64,000 nt of DNA from Thermosipho africanus Ob7 (GTDB lineage: Bacteria > Thermotogota > Thermotogae > Thermotogales > Fervidobacteriaceae): positions 124,001 through 188,000 of the forward strand of contig NZ_NKRG01000002.1 in NCBI RefSeq assembly GCF_003351105.1, in the 5' to 3' direction. Below the pieces are notes generated by a model, which saw nothing but the letters and a program-made list of their open reading frames with translations, had not been told where the DNA came from and did not search any database. A program made the translations under genes and the position numbers. Shown here in pieces: positions 53,575 through 63,611 of the stretch; the stretch's first letter is position 1, and every line of letters begins with the position of its first letter.

Positions 53575-55877
53575 AAGAAGTTACAAGAAAAATTCCAAAA
53601 AAAGATGCATTAGGACTTCTTTTAGGAAAACCAGTATACACAGATGATCTATCCCCCAAAGATGCGCTTATAGTTAAAATCTTAAGGAGCCCACATGCGT
53701 TTGCAAAAATAAAAAGTATTGATACATCGAAAGCAGAGAAAATTGACGGAATCGAATGTGTTTTAACATATAAAGACCTTCCAAGAATACCAATAACCAG
53801 AGCTGGGCAGGGCTATCCTGAACCTTCACCGCATGATTGGTATATACTTGATGAATACGTAAGATATGTCGGAGATGAAGTTGCAATTGTTGCAGGAAAA
53901 GATGAAAAGGTCGTAGAAAAAGCTTTGTCAGAAATTAAAGTAGAGTATGAAATACTAGAACCAGTTCTTGATTTTGAAAAAGCAGAAGGTCATTCTTCAA
54001 TTATACATCCTGAAAAAGAAACTCATCCAATGTTTGAAATAGGTTTTGATGCCAAAAACAACATTGCTGCATCGTATGAAATGGAAATAGGCGATGTTGA
54101 AGAAGAACTAAAAAAATGTGATGTAATAATTACTGAAAGATTTTATACGCAAGCTCAAGCACATGTTGCTTTTGAACCACATTCTGCCGCCTCATATATT
54201 GATATGCATGGAAGGTTAGTAATTATTTCTTCTACACAGGTACCATTCCATGTTAGAAGGATATTAGCCGAAGCGTTTAATATACCAATAAAAGATATTA
54301 GAGTTATAAAGCCAAGGATTGGTGGTGGTTTTGGTGGAAAACAAGCAATACACGGTGAACCTTTTGTTGCCGCTGTTACATTAAAAACAGGAAAACCCGC
54401 AAAAATTGTATATTCTCGTCAAGAAGTGTTTGAAGCAACCTATACTAGACATCCTATGAGATATGATATTACACTAGGAGCAACAAAAGATGGAAAATTA
54501 AAGGTTATTGACATGAAAGGTTTATCAGATACCGGAGCATATGGTGAACATGCTCTTACAACATTTATGGTTGCTGGTTCTAAAACACTGCCAATGTACA
54601 ACAAAGTTGATGCCGTCAGATTTTCAGGAAAAGTTGTATATACAAATAAGGTGCCTGCCGGAGCATATAGAGGATACGGCGCAATTCAAGGAAACTTTGC
54701 ACTTGAATCTGCTATTGATATCTTAGCAGAAAAACTAAATATGGATCCTATAGAATTTAGAAAAAAGAATATGATACGTGAAGGCGAAACTTCACCAATA
54801 TTCAAGATAATGGGTGAAGGTCGTGAAGGAGTAGATATGATTGTAAGAAGTTGTAAATTAAATGAATGTGTTGAAGAAGGAATGAAGTTAATTAATTGGA
54901 AAGAAAAATTTCCAAGAAAAAAAATATCTGAAACAAAATTTAGAGGAGTTGGAATGGCAATAGCAATGCAGGGATCAGGTATTGCAAATATTGATATGGG
55001 ATCTGCCATATTAAAATTAAATGATGATGGCTCATTTAATTTATTAATTGGAGCAACGGATCTTGGCACTGGAAGTGATACAATACTTGCCCAAATAGCA
55101 GCTGAAGTTCTTCAAGTTCCTACTGAAAATATTATTGTTTATTCATCAGACACCGATCTTACTCCATTTGACGTTGGCGCATATGCATCAAGTACTACAT
55201 ACGTCTCAGGTAATGCTGTAAAAAGAGCAGCAGAAAAAATGAAAAGAATGATTATTAGAGAAGGAGCGCTTAAATTGGGGCTTGATGAATCAAAAGTAGA
55301 CTTTGATGGAAAATATATTTTCGAAAAAGATGGTAGTAAAAAAGTTGATTTGAAAGAACTTGCCACTGTTTTGTATTACACCGAAAACCAAAAGCAGTTG
55401 ATTGCAGATGCATCATATGTCGGTGAGGAATCCCCTCCACCATTTATGGCCGGATTTGCAGAAGTTGAAGTTGATATTGAAACAGGAAAAGTTAGGCTTA
55501 TAAATTATGTGGCGGTAGTAGATTGTGGTGTTACAATCAATCCAAATCTTGCAAGAATTCAAGTTGAAGGTGGTCTTGTGCAAGGAATTGGTATGACATT
55601 ATTTGAAGATGTTAAATACTCACCAAGTGGAAAATTACTAACAAATAATTTAATGCAGTACAAAATCCCATCTAGAAAAGATATAGGAAATATTATAGTA
55701 AAATTCGTAGAAAGTTTTGAACCAACTGGTCCTTTTGGTGCTAAATCTGTTGCAGAAATTGGAATTGACACACCACCAGCTGCAATAGCTAATGCGATAT
55801 ATAATGCAGTAGGTGTTAGAATAAAAAAACTACCTATCACACCTGAAAAAATATTAATGGGTTTAAATAATAATTAA
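53571..55877 (+). CDS. Molybdenum hydroxylase large (molybdopterin) subunit
   Basis: A 768-residue molybdenum-pterin catalytic subunit. Key segments are KPVYTDDLSPKDALIVKILRSPH-like start (quoted in part), the pterin loop RIGGGFGGKQ, the substrate-binding Arg region PAGAYRGYGAIQGNFALE, LGTGSDTILAQIA and the catalytic Glu729 in GAKSVAEIGIDTPP. AYRGYGAxQG and KSVAEIG resemble clostridial xanthine/purine hydroxylases. ATG 53571 is chosen (GGGGTGG upstream), discarding the upstream extension to 53514. Only one large subunit serves two Fe-S and two FAD subunits. The substrate cannot be fixed from sequence; purine is likely. Confidence 0.94.
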   Translation: MKEVTRKIPKKDALGLLLGKPVYTDDLSPKDALIVKILRSPHAFAKIKSIDTSKAEKIDGIECVLTYKDLPRIPITRAGQGYPEPSPHDWYILDEYVRYVGDEVAIVAGKDEKVVEKALSEIKVEYEILEPVLDFEKAEGHSSIIHPEKETHPMFEIGFDAKNNIAASYEMEIGDVEEELKKCDVIITERFYTQAQAHVAFEPHSAASYIDMHGRLVIISSTQVPFHVRRILAEAFNIPIKDIRVIKPRIGGGFGGKQAIHGEPFVAAVTLKTGKPAKIVYSRQEVFEATYTRHPMRYDITLGATKDGKLKVIDMKGLSDTGAYGEHALTTFMVAGSKTLPMYNKVDAVRFSGKVVYTNKVPAGAYRGYGAIQGNFALESAIDILAEKLNMDPIEFRKKNMIREGETSPIFKIMGEGREGVDMIVRSCKLNECVEEGMKLINWKEKFPRKKISETKFRGVGMAIAMQGSGIANIDMGSAILKLNDDGSFNLLIGATDLGTGSDTILAQIAAEVLQVPTENIIVYSSDTDLTPFDVGAYASSTTYVSGNAVKRAAEKMKRMIIREGALKLGLDESKVDFDGKYIFEKDGSKKVDLKELATVLYYTENQKQLIADASYVGEESPPPFMAGFAEVEVDIETGKVRLINYVAVVDCGVTINPNLARIQVEGGLVQGIGMTLFEDVKYSPSGKLLTNNLMQYKIPSRKDIGNIIVKFVESFEPTGPFGAKSVAEIGIDTPPAAIANAIYNAVGVRIKKLPITPEKILMGLNNN

Positions 55878-55878
55878 A

Positions 55879-55912
55879 AAATCAAGCCTCCAAAATTGGA
55901 GGCTTGATTTAT
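55879..55912. terminator. Hairpin terminator between convergent operons
   Basis: AAATCAAGCCTCC (55879-55891) pairs perfectly with GGAGGCTTGATTT (55898-55910) across a 6-nt loop. The T tract after it is short on the plus strand, and A/T ends could serve both strands. Confidence 0.75.
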
Positions 55913-55932
55913 ATTTTGTAAATTCCAAAAAT

Positions 55933-57954
55933 TTAATTACCAAATATTAGCCAGTATGGTTTTCCATAAACATCATCAACTACTGTTGAAAGTGTCGCAT
56001 CTTCACTTGCAAAAACAGCTGTTACTGGTATTTCAGTTCCATTCAAAGTAACTGTACCATTAACAGTACATGTCGCTCCAACATTTGATCTTTCTAATCT
56101 CAAATATACTAAATCTGCTATAGAAGAGAAATCATACTTCATATTTGAAACAAACGTTTCACTTAAGTAAGATCCTCTAATTCCAGTAATAAGTTCATAA
56201 AACACTGAATCAACCGTTAGTGTTGCTTGGCCTAAGTCAATAACTGGTTCATCAAATTCTACTTTAAATGTAGATGTAAAAGTAAACGTTTCAGTAGCAT
56301 CTGCTGTTACATTAACGGTCCTTACATATTGTCTTTCTTCTTCCCTTCTTTTTGAGGAACTATTACCAAAATAACCATCTCCTGAGTAAGATTTATCATT
56401 TGAATCTGGTCCACCAACTATAACTTCATATTTCCCTGCGTCTATATTTGAAAAATGAGCAATACCAGTACGATCTGTTTTAGCAAAATAGTCTCCACCT
56501 ACTCCATCAACTCTTTTTAGTGTTACAAATACTCCTGGTATACCATTATCCAAACTATCAATTGCTTCAACATTAAATGTTACTCCTCCATCAGTTGGAA
56601 GTGTGAGATTTATTGAATTTTTTGCATTTACTAGTCCAAATCCTGAATCATGGTCATATCCAGCTTTATCAATATCAACAGCACCTTGTTCTATTAACTT
56701 TCTTATTTGCCATACTTTTGCATTTGGATACTTTTCTTTCAATAATGCTACAACACCAGAAACATGTGGACAAGCCATTGAAGTACCTTGATAAAATGCA
56801 TATAAACCACCAAATGAGTCGGCAAGTTCTGCGCCTTCATAACCTAAAGCAGTAGCTTGTGGAACTGTTGAAAGAATATCAACACCAGGTGCACCAACGG
56901 TTATAGCGTCACTTCTATTTGAGAACCATGTTGTTCTATATTCACCACCATTAAATTCAACTGCTGCAACTTGAATTATTCCGGGATAACCTGATGGATA
57001 ATGTACATGTTGGTCAGTGTGATCATTACCTGCTGATACTGTTACAACAACATCTCTGTCTAATGCGTAATCAAATGCTTTTTTTAAAGTATAGCTATAG
57101 CCCCATCCTCCCCATGAATTTTGAAGAATATCTGCGCCATGATCAACGGCCCAAATTATTCCATCAGCAACCGCATCATCACCTACATAACCTTCCACAT
57201 CAAATATAACAATCGGCATTATTTTTGCATCTGGCGCTACTCCAATAATTCCTAAAGAATTATCACTAGCAGCTATAGTGCCTGCAACGTGAGTTCCATG
57301 TGCCCCGCCAAATGAAGAATCTGTATCTGCAGGTAAGATTTCACCTGTTTTTGGTCTGTAACCCTCAATTACCTGACCTTTTAAATCAGGATGTGTACCA
57401 TCAACACCACTATCAACTACTGCAACAATTACTCCTTTACCTGTATATCCCATATCCCAAACGTCTTTAACGTTTAATGCTTCCAGTCCCCACAAGTATT
57501 TTGAAAATTCTTCATCGTCTCTTGGGTTTGTTGAGTTTATACCAGTTTCATTATTCTTGTTAATCATATTATTATCAACTGGTTTTGGATCAATAATATA
57601 TCTTTTATAGCTTGGTTCTACATATCTGATACCTTTTAAACCAAGTTTTAAAATTTTCTCATATGCCTCTTCTACTGTTCCATTAAATTTAATTGATACC
57701 ATTTTTATTTGGGGCAAATCAACTGCAATTTTTCCGTTTAATGCTTCTACTATTTTGTTAACTTCTTCTCTATTTTCATATCCAACAAGAACCTTACCTT
57801 CTTCGTATTCAAAATCAAGACTTCCCAATTTTATATCCGAACCTGTATTATTAGAAATATTACTATTTTGAGTTATATTGTTTAATCCACAACTTGATAG
57901 TATTAAAAACAATACTAAAATTCCAAAAAATGAATATTTAAACAACTTATTCAT
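55933..57954 (-). CDS. Subtilisin-like (S8) serine protease lipoprotein, fervidolysin-like
   Basis: A 673-residue exported protease. A lipoprotein signal ends LILSSC with Cys22. A fervidolysin-type prodomain (about 50-120; GKVLVGYENREEVNKIVEAL) precedes the catalytic domain: Asp181 (VDSGVDGTHPD), His219 (GGAHGTHVAGTIA), oxyanion Asn310 (VSAGNDH) and Ser392 (GTSMACPHVSG). After residue 460 come one or two Ig/carboxypeptidase-regulatory-like beta domains. It would digest proteins at the cell surface, attached by lipid. RBS AAGGAGGGAA before ATG 57954. It lies 19 nt downstream of an Ig-fold lipoprotein on the same strand. Confidence 0.94.
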   Translation of the reverse strand: MNKLFKYSFFGILVLFLILSSCGLNNITQNSNISNNTGSDIKLGSLDFEYEEGKVLVGYENREEVNKIVEALNGKIAVDLPQIKMVSIKFNGTVEEAYEKILKLGLKGIRYVEPSYKRYIIDPKPVDNNMINKNNETGINSTNPRDDEEFSKYLWGLEALNVKDVWDMGYTGKGVIVAVVDSGVDGTHPDLKGQVIEGYRPKTGEILPADTDSSFGGAHGTHVAGTIAASDNSLGIIGVAPDAKIMPIVIFDVEGYVGDDAVADGIIWAVDHGADILQNSWGGWGYSYTLKKAFDYALDRDVVVTVSAGNDHTDQHVHYPSGYPGIIQVAAVEFNGGEYRTTWFSNRSDAITVGAPGVDILSTVPQATALGYEGAELADSFGGLYAFYQGTSMACPHVSGVVALLKEKYPNAKVWQIRKLIEQGAVDIDKAGYDHDSGFGLVNAKNSINLTLPTDGGVTFNVEAIDSLDNGIPGVFVTLKRVDGVGGDYFAKTDRTGIAHFSNIDAGKYEVIVGGPDSNDKSYSGDGYFGNSSSKRREEERQYVRTVNVTADATETFTFTSTFKVEFDEPVIDLGQATLTVDSVFYELITGIRGSYLSETFVSNMKYDFSSIADLVYLRLERSNVGATCTVNGTVTLNGTEIPVTAVFASEDATLSTVVDDVYGKPYWLIFGN

Positions 57955-57973
57955 CTAAAATTCCCTCCTTTCA

Positions 57974-59605
57974 TCAATTTTCACCAGTAGTAAATGTATT
58001 ATAAATCTCTGCCTCTATTCCAAACGGATCAATAATTTTACCTTGATCTGCGTATATAGAATATGCTTCTGAATCTTCATCAGAGACTATAGCAACTGCT
58101 AATTCATTACCCCATTCGTATGTCTTATTTTTTTGCAATGTATTAAACTGATACCATCCACCGGCACCATAATCTACCCACCACAAACCTGCAGGAGGAT
58201 TATCAAAAGCAAAAGATACGCTTGTAGCAACAGTACCTATAAAGTTATATTTTGGATAGCCACTAGCACTTAACGAATAATATCCATAATCATTTAAAGT
58301 TTCATCATAAAGCCAAATATCAAATAAGTAAACTACAGTTCCTTCTGGAGAATCTATTGGATTTACTACTTCCCATTCAAAAGTTGGATTAGTTGATACA
58401 TCAGTTGCACCATCAGTTGGACTTATATATTTTATATCAAACATTCCTAATGGAACAACAGAACCTAAATCGGTCAATGAAGAAATTTTTCCACCATAAT
58501 ATGAGCCAACTTTATACCAAACTTCTTTTCCAGCTTCAAGTTGTGCAGAGCTATCCCTATAATAATTAGTATCTGATGGCACCCTTGCAATTAGTTCGTA
58601 ATTTACTCCATCAAAACTTCTGTAAACAACATAAGCTTCTGGTTTGTCAGTTGTTGAAGATGCAGAAGAATCCTCCCATTTCACCCAATTCACTTCTATC
58701 CACATATTTAAATCTTTATCTGGAGCAGCATTTGGTTTTTCAAACTTCATTTCAGAAACTGCTGATTTTTGAATATCATTAGAATAAAATTTTATGCCAG
58801 CTCTTCTAGTATATGCTTTAAGGTTCACAGATCCACTATCACTTGGTTTTTCAACAACATACATATTATAATCTCCACTTTCTTTAACCAGTGTCAAATA
58901 ATAAGCATTAACAACCAAATTTTCATTTTGATCAAATACTGCAACAAAAACTGGAACCTTTCCAGAAAAACCATCCAAGGATATGCTTCCTTCAATTTCT
59001 GTATCATAATAAATATTTCTTGGATTAGTGAAAAATCCGCTTCCTGGGACTCCACCAACTTTTACATATACGTATTTTACATCATAACCAGTTCCTGAAA
59101 GAACGTTAATCTTATAATACAATTCATCACCGGAAAATTTGTTCAAATTAAATTTTGTTAAATTAAGAGTCTTTGACATTCCTTCATCTTCAAAAAAGCT
59201 TGCATTAATTGTAATTTTATCAGATGCTTTTGAAGTGTCATATGCTGTTTTTCTTAACGTTAATTCTAATTTTTTTGTTTCTAAACCACTTATCATATAA
59301 TTATTTAATCTTGTAATACCATAATTTTCTTTTTCAATTTTCACATCAAAATACTTTACAGTATCGTTCATTTTCAAATCAAATTTCACAAAACCTTTCC
59401 CATCAGTAACCTTTTCAGCAACCTTTGAACCCGATTCATCAAAAACTGTTACCGTTGCCTCCTCAACTGCAGCTCCTGATCTGTAATCCGTTACATAAAC
59501 TTCAAGACTTGCAGGGTACTCTTGACTTAAAAACTGTTGAACACAACCGCTAAAAAGCAGAAAAACAAATAAAAACATCGTACTAAAAATCAAAACTTTC
59601 TTCAC
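57974..59605 (-). CDS. Ig/fibronectin-like surface lipoprotein
   Basis: A 543-residue lipoprotein with signal MKKVLIFSTMFLFVFLLFSG and lipobox Cys21. Mature part is a row of beta domains: a carboxypeptidase-regulatory-like domain (about 30-115; LEVYVTDYRSGAAVEEATVT), a middle region, a fibronectin III-like domain (about 295-390) and a last one with ISPTDGATDVSTNPTFEWEV (about 395-520). No catalytic site visible. It probably mediates binding at the cell surface and, being the first gene before the protease, may assist or anchor it. RBS AGGAGGGATAG precedes ATG 59605. Confidence 0.88.
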   Translation of the reverse strand: MKKVLIFSTMFLFVFLLFSGCVQQFLSQEYPASLEVYVTDYRSGAAVEEATVTVFDESGSKVAEKVTDGKGFVKFDLKMNDTVKYFDVKIEKENYGITRLNNYMISGLETKKLELTLRKTAYDTSKASDKITINASFFEDEGMSKTLNLTKFNLNKFSGDELYYKINVLSGTGYDVKYVYVKVGGVPGSGFFTNPRNIYYDTEIEGSISLDGFSGKVPVFVAVFDQNENLVVNAYYLTLVKESGDYNMYVVEKPSDSGSVNLKAYTRRAGIKFYSNDIQKSAVSEMKFEKPNAAPDKDLNMWIEVNWVKWEDSSASSTTDKPEAYVVYRSFDGVNYELIARVPSDTNYYRDSSAQLEAGKEVWYKVGSYYGGKISSLTDLGSVVPLGMFDIKYISPTDGATDVSTNPTFEWEVVNPIDSPEGTVVYLFDIWLYDETLNDYGYYSLSASGYPKYNFIGTVATSVSFAFDNPPAGLWWVDYGAGGWYQFNTLQKNKTYEWGNELAVAIVSDEDSEAYSIYADQGKIIDPFGIEAEIYNTFTTGEN

Positions 59606-59767
59606 AACTATCCCTCCTATCCTTAAAATTTGTAAAGTAAAATTACTACTTAACTTTCCATCTTAAAAATTATTCAACCAAATATTTTTTAATGATTTTC
59701 AAATAATTTCATTTAATTTTTTTATCGAGATATAGAAATACAAAATTAACAATTCCAATAGCTATTA

Positions 59768-59797
59768 TAACACACTTTGCAAAATTTGTGTTAAAAT
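59768..59797 (+). promoter_or_regulatory. Inverted repeat and -10 region upstream of rel
   Basis: TAACACA (59768-59774) and TGTGTTA (59787-59793) are perfect inverted repeats 12 nt apart; the right arm overlaps a -10-like TAAAAT (59792-59797). No clear -35 was seen. The repeat may bind a regulator of the rel operon. Confidence 0.4.
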
Positions 59798-59827
59798 ATT
59801 TCCAAAAGAGTTAAGGAGTGTTTAAAT

Positions 59828-61954
59828 ATGATAGATATAGAAGAATATATTAAAAATTTGGAAACGGTTCTCAATAAAAATTTATCAAATGAAGAAAAAG
59901 AAAAAATCAAAAAAGCAATCAAATTGGCTGAATACGGCCACAAAGGTTACTACAGAAAATCTGGTGAACCTTTCATCACTCATCCAATTGAAGTTTCCAA
60001 AATTTTGGCATCATTAAAATTAGATATTACTACTATAATTTCTGGAATTTTACACGATACAGTTGAAGATAGTCAAGGCAAAGTAACTTTAAAAGATATT
60101 GAAGAAATGTTTGGTAAAGAAGTTGCATTAATTGTCGATGGAGTAACAAAAGTCAGCAAGATTAATGCACCTGTTGGAAACATCGAACAAAAGAAAAAAA
60201 GTGAAACCATACAAAAAATGCTCTTTGCAATGGCTGAAGATGTAAGAGTTATTTTTGTAAAACTTGCAGATAGATTACATAACATGCGAACAATACAATA
60301 TGTTGAAGATGAAGAAAAAAAGAAATACAAAGCACTTGAAACACTTGAAGTTTATGCTCCTATTGCACACAAACTTGGGATTCATGTGATAAAGTGGGAA
60401 CTTGAAGATCTTTCTTTTAAAGTTTTATACCCAAAAGAATATTACATGATTAAAGAATTAGTTGCTGAAAAAAAGAAAGAAAGGGAAGAGCGAACAAACG
60501 AATATGTAAATCAATTAAAACTTGCATTAAAAGAAAATAATATAAATGCTAAAGTGGAAGGTCGTTATAAACATTACTATAGTATCTGGAAAAAGATGAA
60601 GGAAAAAAATAAAAAATTTGAAGAAATTTATGATCTTATTGGAATAAGGGCAATTGTAAAAGATGTTCAAACCTGTTATACTGCTCTTGGAGTAGTACAC
60701 CATATTTGGGTTCCTCTTCCTGGTAGATTTAAAGATTACATTGCAGCTCCAAAATCAAATGGTTACAAATCAATTCATACTACAGTTGTAACACAATATG
60801 GTGAACCTTTGGAAATTCAGATCAGAGATGAAGAAATGCATAACGAAGCAGAGTATGGGTTAATTGCTCACTGGATTTACAAAGAAAAGAGCGTTGATTT
60901 AAAGCAAAAGTGGCTTCTTCAACTTCTTGACTGGAGAAAAGAACTTCTTCAAGGAAGTACGAATCTTTCCGAACTTAAAAATGAATTGCAACTTGATGAA
61001 GTGTTTGTTTTAACGCCAAAGGGAGAAATAATTCATATGCCTTTGGGATCAACCGTTATTGATTTTGCTTACGCTATACATACAGAAATAGGACACCATT
61101 TTGCTGGTGCAAAAGTAAACGGAAAAATTGTTCCAATAAATTACAAGCTAAAAAATGGTGATGTTGTAGAAATTTTAGTTAACAAATCAAGTAAAGGGCC
61201 AAGCCTTAGCTGGATAAAATATGCTAAAAGTCCTAGAACAAAGGCAAAAATTAGAAGATTTTTTAGAGAAAAAGAAAAAGAAAAACTAATTGAATCAGGA
61301 AAAGATGTAATTAGAAAACTATCTAAAAGATTGAATATTTCAATAGAAAAATTACTCGAACACGAAAAAGTTAATGAATTTATAAAAAACCATAATTTAA
61401 GTATAGATGAATTTTATACACGCATAGGTGAAGGAAGTATTACTTTTAACGATTTACTAGAACTAATAGAAAACAAACCAGAAAAAAATTACAAGAAAAA
61501 GACAAAAAACTCGAAAAAAATTAAAAATGCAGTAGAAATAGATGGAATTTCAAATATTGATATTCACATCGCCAAATGTTGTATGCCAGTTCCAGGTGAT
61601 GAAATAGTAGGAGTAGCAAGCAGAAGAGGGATAACTATACATAGAATTAATTGCAAAAATATTAGAGATATAGATGAAGATAGACTATTTAAGGCAAAAT
61701 GGTTATCTGATGAGTCAAATGAATTTTCAACTAACTTAGAAATTGAGTTTGACAAAAATGAACGCCTTGCCGAAATAATGAATCTTTTAGTTTCAAAAAA
61801 CATAAACGTAAAAAGCTTTAAACTAAATGAATCAAAAAATTGGAATTCGGTCTTTGCACATCTGACAATTGTGGTAAAATCTTTAAATGAACTAAATGAC
61901 ATAATAAGTCAATTAAATAAAAAATCTGGAATATTGAGGGTGAGAAGAAGATGA
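59828..61954 (+). CDS. rel: Bifunctional (p)ppGpp synthetase/hydrolase
   Basis: A 708-residue Rel/SpoT-type alarmone enzyme for the stringent response. Hydrolase HD domain (about 45-160) with [15 protein letters not shown] and LHDTVEDS, synthetase domain (about 235-345) with [11 protein letters not shown] and [18 protein letters not shown], a TGS domain (about 390-450), and a C-terminal ACT/RRM region with [13 protein letters not shown]. Both activities seem intact. ATG 59828 follows AAGGAGTG. It overlaps dtd by 4 nt (ATGA), a common rel-dtd pairing. Confidence 0.96.
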   Translation: MIDIEEYIKNLETVLNKNLSNEEKEKIKKAIKLAEYGHKGYYRKSGEPFITHPIEVSKILASLKLDITTIISGILHDTVEDSQGKVTLKDIEEMFGKEVALIVDGVTKVSKINAPVGNIEQKKKSETIQKMLFAMAEDVRVIFVKLADRLHNMRTIQYVEDEEKKKYKALETLEVYAPIAHKLGIHVIKWELEDLSFKVLYPKEYYMIKELVAEKKKEREERTNEYVNQLKLALKENNINAKVEGRYKHYYSIWKKMKEKNKKFEEIYDLIGIRAIVKDVQTCYTALGVVHHIWVPLPGRFKDYIAAPKSNGYKSIHTTVVTQYGEPLEIQIRDEEMHNEAEYGLIAHWIYKEKSVDLKQKWLLQLLDWRKELLQGSTNLSELKNELQLDEVFVLTPKGEIIHMPLGSTVIDFAYAIHTEIGHHFAGAKVNGKIVPINYKLKNGDVVEILVNKSSKGPSLSWIKYAKSPRTKAKIRRFFREKEKEKLIESGKDVIRKLSKRLNISIEKLLEHEKVNEFIKNHNLSIDEFYTRIGEGSITFNDLLELIENKPEKNYKKKTKNSKKIKNAVEIDGISNIDIHIAKCCMPVPGDEIVGVASRRGITIHRINCKNIRDIDEDRLFKAKWLSDESNEFSTNLEIEFDKNERLAEIMNLLVSKNINVKSFKLNESKNWNSVFAHLTIVVKSLNELNDIISQLNKKSGILRVRRR

Positions 61955-62400
61955 GAGCAGTAATACAAAGGGTTAAAAACGCAAAAGTTGAAGTAGAAGG
62001 AAAAACAGTTGGAAAAATAGAAAATGGACTTTTAGTATTGCTTGGAGTCGGAAAAGATGATAACAAAGAAGACATCAAATATCTTGCCGAAAAAATAATT
62101 AACTTAAGAATTTTTGATGATGAAAATGGAAAAATGAACCTTTCATTGCTTGATATAAATGGTGAACTCCTTATAGTATCTCAATTTACTTTATATGGCG
62201 ATTGCAGAAAAGGTAGAAGACCTTCTTATTCTGAATCAGCGCCTCCTGACATTGCAAAAAAACTTTATGAAGAATTTGTAAATGCCTGTAAAAACTACAA
62301 TTTAAAAGTTGAAACAGGTGAATTTGGTGCACATATGCAAGTTTCTTTAGTAAATGATGGCCCTGTAACTTTATTACTTGATTCAAAGAAGGTGTTTTAG
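61951..62400 (+). CDS. dtd: D-aminoacyl-tRNA deacylase
   Basis: A 149-residue enzyme that removes D-amino acids wrongly attached to tRNA. Its two active-site motifs are [17 protein letters not shown] (SQFTL) and [11 protein letters not shown] (GPVT, the cross-subunit Gly-cisPro). The start [15 protein letters not shown] is typical. ATG overlaps the rel stop, and the stop TAG is directly followed by the TTG start of queH. Confidence 0.97.
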   Translation: MRAVIQRVKNAKVEVEGKTVGKIENGLLVLLGVGKDDNKEDIKYLAEKIINLRIFDDENGKMNLSLLDINGELLIVSQFTLYGDCRKGRRPSYSESAPPDIAKKLYEEFVNACKNYNLKVETGEFGAHMQVSLVNDGPVTLLLDSKKVF

Positions 62401-63192
62401 TTGCTTCTTCACGTATGTTGCGCGCCAGATTTGGTGCCTGCATACTTTCATATGAAAGAAAAAATAAAATACATTTATTTTTACAATCCAAACATCCATC
62501 CTAAGAATGAATATGAAAAAAGGTTCAATGAAGTTCTAAAACTTGCAAAGATGTGGAATTTAAAAATCATTGAAAGCAAATATGAACCCGAAGTTTACTT
62601 TAAGCATGTAAAAGGGCTTGAAAATCTTGGTATTAACAGCCAACGATGCGATAAATGTATTTATCTTCTTTTAAAAAACACAGCAATAACAGCTAAAACA
62701 AACAATTTTGACTCTTTTGCAACTACTCTAACTTCTTCTCCAAGAAAAGTTTTGGAAAAAATAAATAAAATTGGTAAAATAGTAGAGCAGGAAGTTAATG
62801 TAAAATATATCGAAACATATTTTAGAAAAGGAAAGGAATACCAAGAAGCTTTAAAATTTATCAAAGAACAAAATATTTACCGTCAGGCATATTGCGGTTG
62901 TATATTTTCAAAGATCGAACTTGAAAATAAAAGAAAGGAAAAAATTGAAAAATCAAAAAAAATTCTAAAAGAATATGGAATAACTAATATCCCAGTTTTC
63001 CCTGAAAAATTAGTAATAACAAAAGAAAATTTTGAAATATTCTCAAAAAACTTTATCGAGATAATTAAAGTTATTCAACCAAAAATTTTATACATTGATG
63101 ATTTTGTTAAAGATAAATACAATTTAAAAGAAGGTTGGAATAAATTTGGAAATTATAATCAAAAAATACAAACTTTAAAGGGGAATGGATAA
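62401..63192 (+). CDS. queH: Epoxyqueuosine reductase QueH
   Basis: A 263-residue iron enzyme (formerly DUF208) that makes queuosine from epoxyqueuosine in tRNA, the oxygen-insensitive alternative QueH. Motifs are HVCCAPD (Cys pair at about 6-7), SQRCDKCIYLLL and RQAYCGCIFS, which together bind a [4Fe-4S] cluster and a nearby metal. TTG 62401 directly after the dtd stop has AAGGTG upstream and begins MLLHVCCAPD. The last 60 residues are extra. Its stop overlaps the next start by one base (TAATG). Confidence 0.93.
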   Translation: MLLHVCCAPDLVPAYFHMKEKIKYIYFYNPNIHPKNEYEKRFNEVLKLAKMWNLKIIESKYEPEVYFKHVKGLENLGINSQRCDKCIYLLLKNTAITAKTNNFDSFATTLTSSPRKVLEKINKIGKIVEQEVNVKYIETYFRKGKEYQEALKFIKEQNIYRQAYCGCIFSKIELENKRKEKIEKSKKILKEYGITNIPVFPEKLVITKENFEIFSKNFIEIIKVIQPKILYIDDFVKDKYNLKEGWNKFGNYNQKIQTLKGNG

Positions 63193-63599
63193 TGGATATA
63201 ATTTCAATTACTTTTCTCTCAAAAAGTGAAAATATTAAGATCGCAAGAAGTGTAGTACAAAAATTTTTATCTCAAAAAGCAGTTAATGAGCAAGATATAT
63301 TTGATACTGAACTTGCAGTTAATGAGGCAATTGCTAATATAATAGAGCACACATACAAATTTGAAAAAGATAAAATTATTAAAATGACGTTAAAATGGAC
63401 TGAACCTAATGTTCTAGAAATCTATCTTAGAGATTTTGGACCTAAAGTTGATCCATCTAAAGTCAAACCAAGACCTTTAGAAGAAATTAGGCCAGGAGGC
63501 TTAGGGATATATATAATCCAAAAAATATTTGATGTTATGGAATTTAAAGATGTAAGTTGTGGAAATCTTTTACTACTTAAAAAAGAATACAATATATAG
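63192..63599 (+). CDS. RsbW-like ATP-binding anti-sigma/kinase protein
   Basis: A 135-residue protein of the GHKL ATPase family (HATPase_c_2), like RsbW/SpoIIAB serine kinases. N-box FDTELAVNEAIANIIEHTY, then LRDFGPKVDPSK (D-x-G motif) and GGLGIYIIQKIFD (second glycine box) bind ATP. Such proteins usually sequester a sigma factor or phosphorylate an STAS antagonist, but none is encoded in this window. The ATG shares a base with the queH stop, so it is in the rel-dtd-queH operon. Confidence 0.9.
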   Translation: MDIISITFLSKSENIKIARSVVQKFLSQKAVNEQDIFDTELAVNEAIANIIEHTYKFEKDKIIKMTLKWTEPNVLEIYLRDFGPKVDPSKVKPRPLEEIRPGGLGIYIIQKIFDVMEFKDVSCGNLLLLKKEYNI

Positions 63600-63611
63600 A
63601 GGTGTAAATAT

